From contig NZ_JABGCI010000001.1 of assembly GCF_019799905.1 (NCBI RefSeq), forward strand, positions 1,240,001 through 1,304,000: DNA of 64,000 bases. The letters run 5' to 3'. The notes under the pieces are model-generated. The model saw only the letters and a list, made by a program, of their open reading frames with translations. It searched no databases and was not told where the DNA came from. Below, in pieces: positions 61,450 to 64,000 of the stretch. This stretch comes from Trujillonella endophytica. Its GTDB lineage: Bacteria > Actinomycetota > Actinomycetes > Mycobacteriales > Geodermatophilaceae. Both the position numbers and the translations under genes were made by a program. Numbering within the stretch: position 1 is the stretch's first letter; the number at the start of each line of letters is the position of its first letter.

Positions 61450-62601
61450 ATGAGCGGACAGGCACGGAAGCTGCGCGTCGCGGTGGTGTTCGGCGGGCGG
61501 AGCGCCGAGCACTCCATCTCCTGCGTCTCGGCGGGGAGCGTGCTCGCGGCCCTGGATCCGGGCCGCTACGACGTCGTCCCCGTGGGGATCGCCCGCGACG
61601 GCCGGTGGGTGCTGCCCGATCCGGACCAGCGGTTCGCGATCGCCGGCGGCGCGCTGCCCGAGGTCACCGGCGGGACGGCGGTCTCCCTGGTCGGCGACCC
61701 GGCCGGTCGCGGGCTGGCGGTGCTGGACGCGACGGCGGCGATCGGGCCCGCGCTGACCGAGGTCGACGTCGTCTTCCCCGTGCTGCACGGCGCCTACGGC
61801 GAGGACGGCACCGTCCAGGGGCTGCTGGAGATGAGCGGCCTGCCCTACGTCGGGTCCGGCGTCTTCGCCAGCGCCGCGTCGATGGACAAGGAGTTCACCA
61901 AGAAGCTCCTGGCCGCCGCCGGCCTCCTGCAGGGCGACCACGTCGTCCTCCGCGACGCCTCCGGCGCGCTGTGCCCGGACCCCGCGGTGCTCGACGAGGC
62001 GGCCCGGGAGCGGCTCGGCCTGCCGGTCTTCGTCAAGCCCTCCCGCGCCGGCTCCAGCATCGGCATCACCAAGGTCACCGACTGGGCGCAGTTCCCCGAG
62101 GCCGTGGCCACCGCCGCCGCCGTCGACCGCAAGGTCGTCGTCGAGGCCGCCGTGCCCGGCCGCGAGATCGAGTGCGGCGTGCTGGCCGGCCCCGACGGCG
62201 GCCCGCCCGAGGCGAGCCTCCCCGCCGAGATCCGGCTGAAGCCCGGCACCGACTGGTACGACTTCGACGCCAAGTACCTCGACGACGCCGTCGAGTTCGA
62301 CGTGCCCGCCGACCTCACCCCCGAGCAGACCCGCCTGGTGCAGCAGACGGCCACCCGGGCCTACCTGGCGATGGACTGCCGGGGCCTGGCGCGGGTCGAC
62401 TTCTTCCTCGGCGCGGGCCCCGACGGCGAGGACCGGCTGGTCATCAACGAGGTGAACACGATGCCGGGGTTCACGCCGATCTCGATGTTCCCGCGGATGT
62501 GGGCGGCCAGCGGGGTCGCCTACCCGCAGCTGGTCGACCGGCTCCTGGCCGACGCGCTCGCCGGGGCGTCCGCGGGTGGCGGTCCCCGGACCGGTCGGTG
62601 A
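61450..62601 (+). CDS. ddl: D-alanine--D-alanine ligase
   Basis: ATP-grasp enzyme of peptidoglycan precursor synthesis, 383 aa. N-terminal VVFGGRSAEHSISCVS, PVLHGAYGEDGTVQG (the Ala-binding and dimer region), ATP lysine segment FVKPSRAGSSIGITKV, and the C-terminal RVDFFLG with NEVNTMPGFTPISMFP carrying the Mg ligands. ATG 61450 follows a TAGGGT box. Overlaps the downstream lipoprotein gene by GTGA. In M. tuberculosis ddlA also precedes a DUF3515 gene. Confidence 0.95.
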   Translation: MSGQARKLRVAVVFGGRSAEHSISCVSAGSVLAALDPGRYDVVPVGIARDGRWVLPDPDQRFAIAGGALPEVTGGTAVSLVGDPAGRGLAVLDATAAIGPALTEVDVVFPVLHGAYGEDGTVQGLLEMSGLPYVGSGVFASAASMDKEFTKKLLAAAGLLQGDHVVLRDASGALCPDPAVLDEAARERLGLPVFVKPSRAGSSIGITKVTDWAQFPEAVATAAAVDRKVVVEAAVPGREIECGVLAGPDGGPPEASLPAEIRLKPGTDWYDFDAKYLDDAVEFDVPADLTPEQTRLVQQTATRAYLAMDCRGLARVDFFLGAGPDGEDRLVINEVNTMPGFTPISMFPRMWAASGVAYPQLVDRLLADALAGASAGGGPRTGR

Positions 62602-63266
62602 CCTCCCGGCGGCACGCGCGGCCGGTCGCCACGCTGTTCGCCGTCCTGACCGCCGTCGCGTGCTCCGCGGGGTCGCAGGACGCCGGGGGCAGCGGAGCTT
62701 CGACCGCGGCCACCGCCCGGACCCCGGAGAACGCGCGCGACCTGGCCGCCCTGCTCGTCACCGAGGTGCCCTCCGGGCTGGCCCGCGTCGCCGACTCCGA
62801 CGTCGACCCGCCGGCGGGCGAGAAGTCGCTCGCGGACGTCGCCGGGTACGCCGACGACCCCGGCTACGAGCGGGACGTCCTCGAGGACTACGGGTACCGG
62901 TACGGCTGGGAACGCTTCTGGGGGACGCCGGGCGGGACGGTGACCAGCGTCTTCGTCGACCAGTTCGACGACGCCCCCGGCGCGGCCGCCTACGCCGAGG
63001 ACCTCGCCGGCGACGGCGCGGACTACTACGCGGGCATGCTGCGGCACGACCCGGCGGTCCTGCCCGACGGGTGCCGGCTGCTGACCGTGGAGCGCCCCGA
63101 CCCCGACTCCCGGGTGACCGGCCCGGCCGCCTTCGCCTGGTGCGCGCACGGGACCTTCAGCGTCGCCGTGAGCGCGGTGACCGGCGGGGAGGGCGGCTCG
63201 GTGGAGGCGGCCACCGAGGAGGTCACCGCCGTGGTGACCGAGCAGCTGGACCGGCTGCCGGGCTGA
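62598..63266 (+). CDS. Putative lipoprotein of unknown function
   Basis: 222 aa. A short basic N-terminus, hydrophobic core (ATLFAVLTAVA) and the cysteine in VACSAG make a lipobox-like signal, though residue -3 is Ala, not the usual Leu/Val. The mature part has no recognised domain; it begins with a Ser/Thr/Ala linker, then an acidic globular region with aromatic clusters (DYGYRYGWERFWG). GTG 62598 overlaps the ddl stop. Its TGA shares the palindrome TGATCA with the stop of the convergent DUF3515 gene. Confidence 0.65.
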   Translation: MTSRRHARPVATLFAVLTAVACSAGSQDAGGSGASTAATARTPENARDLAALLVTEVPSGLARVADSDVDPPAGEKSLADVAGYADDPGYERDVLEDYGYRYGWERFWGTPGGTVTSVFVDQFDDAPGAAAYAEDLAGDGADYYAGMLRHDPAVLPDGCRLLTVERPDPDSRVTGPAAFAWCAHGTFSVAVSAVTGGEGGSVEAATEEVTAVVTEQLDRLPG

Positions 63267-63797
63267 TCAGCCGCCGGGGCGGAGCTCCTGGACCGGCAGC
63301 GTGGCGGTGATCAGGGGGCCGAGCGCGATCGCCGCCTCGCTGCCGAGGCTGCTCGGGATGGACAGCTCGAGGTAGACGGCCCGGTCGACCGCGGTCCAGA
63401 CGTACACGTCGGGGTCGGAGTCGTCGACGAACCACTGCACGGCGTCGAGCTGGATGAGCGGGGAGTCGCGGACGAAGCCGGCCGGACGGTCGACCCCGCA
63501 GCGCAGCACGATCGGCGGCTCGCCCCAGGCGTAGGCGTAGGGGGTGTCCGACCGCACCCGCCGCGACTGCTCGCCGACCAGCTCGATCGGCAGGTCGGTC
63601 ATGAACGCCGGGCACGCCGCGTCCGCCTCGGGGGTCACCGGGGGCACCGGCACCTCCAGCACCGGCAGGTCCGCCCGGGCGGTGGACGCCGGCCCCTCGA
63701 CCTCGGCCGGCGGGTCCGACTCCTCGTCGCCGCCGACGACGTTGACGAGCACCAGCAGCACGACCAGCAGCGGGACGGCGATCGCGGTCAGCAGCAC
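63267..63797 (-). CDS. DUF3515 membrane-anchored protein
   Basis: 176 aa from GTG 63797. N-terminal membrane helix (LLTAIAVPLLVVLLVLVNVV), then a Ser/Pro-rich linker and the DUF3515 region (CPAFMTDLPIELVGEQSRRV, YAWGEPPIVLRCGV, WFVDDSDP), matching actinobacterial proteins often found beside ddl and thiL (Rv2980 in M. tuberculosis, as I recall). The frame remains open upstream to 63914 without ATG, GTG or TTG; a CTG there could add 39 polar residues, so the start is uncertain. Confidence 0.75.
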   Translation of the reverse strand: MLLTAIAVPLLVVLLVLVNVVGGDEESDPPAEVEGPASTARADLPVLEVPVPPVTPEADAACPAFMTDLPIELVGEQSRRVRSDTPYAYAWGEPPIVLRCGVDRPAGFVRDSPLIQLDAVQWFVDDSDPDVYVWTAVDRAVYLELSIPSSLGSEAAIALGPLITATLPVQELRPGG

Positions 63798-63918
63798 GGC
63801 GGCGCGCCGCAGCGGGTCCGGGGCCGTGGTGGGGGAGGCGCCCCGCTCGGGAGCGTCGGGGTCCGCGACGGCCGGGGCGGCGCCGTCGTCCGCGGGGCGG
63901 GTGTGCTCGCTCAGCGGC

Positions 63919-64000
63919 TCAGATGTTGACGACGGGGCAGGTCAGCGTGCGCGTGATGCCGTCGACCGACTGCACCCGCGCGACGACCAGGCGGCCGAGC
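63919..64000 (-). CDS. Lrp/AsnC-family ligand-binding domain protein (3' end only)
   Basis: Only the last 26 codons are inside the window: LGRLVVARVQSVDGITRTLTCPVV and NI, then stop. The pattern, a strand followed by VQSVDGITRTLTCPVV, is that of the C-terminal effector (RAM) domain of Lrp/AsnC proteins. The rest of the gene lies beyond base 64000. It is upstream of the DUF3515 gene on the same strand with a 121-bp gap. Confidence 0.6.
   Translation of the reverse strand, partial: LGRLVVARVQSVDGITRTLTCPVVNI

Overview
The window is chromosomal backbone from a very GC-rich actinobacterium. G+C looks like roughly three quarters by eye, GTG starts are frequent, and stop/start overlaps of the GTGA and ATGA type are common. 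The core gene order (etfA, iscS-like, mnmA, metE-like, ligA, gatCAB, ilvBNC, serA, leuB, FAH-family, gltX, ndgR/leuCD, mutT1/ppk, cofC, gpsA, ddl, DUF3515) follows, as I recall it, the Mycobacterium tuberculosis Rv2980-Rv3028 neighbourhood. Inserted genes (paired GGDEF/EAL proteins, a DUF222-HNH protein, a PQQ-type dehydrogenase, QGYG-rich membrane proteins) make Geodermatophilaceae or a close relative my best guess, but this rests on general knowledge and not on a search.

Layout. 1-8.8 kb: etfA (5' end cut off), an MFS exporter, the tRNA 2-thiolation pair (cysteine desulfurase and mnmA), a MetE-like protein, ligA and an ACT-domain protein. 8.8-12.7 kb: the gatC-gatA-small membrane protein-gatB operon for Glu-tRNA(Gln) amidation, closed by a long hairpin. 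12.7-17.6 kb: an accessory block with a PQQ-dependent sugar dehydrogenase lipoprotein, a DUF222/HNH gene whose start codon lies inside a LexA-like box, a PH-like membrane protein and an XRE/MmyB regulator. 17.6-28.6 kb: ilvD, two GGDEF-EAL membrane proteins, then ilvB-ilvN-ilvC behind a short leader peptide with Ile-Leu-Val-Val codons and an intrinsic terminator. 28.6-35.3 kb: two QGYG-rich membrane proteins, serA, leuB, and an SDR-SDR-cupin cluster behind a promoter with an inverted repeat. 35.3-43.1 kb: a second leader peptide (Ile-Ile codons) and attenuator, cimA, a NifU-like protein, a DUF427-thioesterase fusion, ABM and VOC proteins, an FAH-family hydrolase, gltX and a CPBP protease. 43.1-43.6 kb: tRNA-Gln and two identical tRNA-Glu genes. 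43.7-48 kb: galT-galK-SSS symporter-small membrane protein. 48-55.8 kb: sulfite-oxidase-like enzyme, ndgR-like IclR regulator divergent from leuCD, mutT1 and ppk, cofC. 55.9-64 kb: acyltransferase, gpsA, a cystathionine-type PLP enzyme, a metallophosphoesterase, a Pcs-like phosphatidyltransferase, ddl, a lipoprotein, DUF3515 and the end of an Lrp/AsnC-like gene.

The dominant theme is branched-chain amino acid synthesis. ilvD, ilvBNC, leuB, cimA and leuCD all lie within 35 kb and are controlled in different ways: leader-peptide attenuation (ilvB, cimA), apparently leaderless promoters (ilvD, leuB) and probably the IclR regulator (leuCD). A -10-like TANNNT hexamer 6-9 nt before the start codon recurs in front of metE-like, ligA, DUF222-HNH, ilvD, serA, leuB, FAH and ddl, which indicates leaderless transcription. 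No rRNA, CRISPR array, insertion sequence, integrase or phage gene is visible. Apart from the tRNA block, no stretch longer than about 300 bases lacks a gene. Long reading frames antisense to the GC-rich genes were treated as artefacts.
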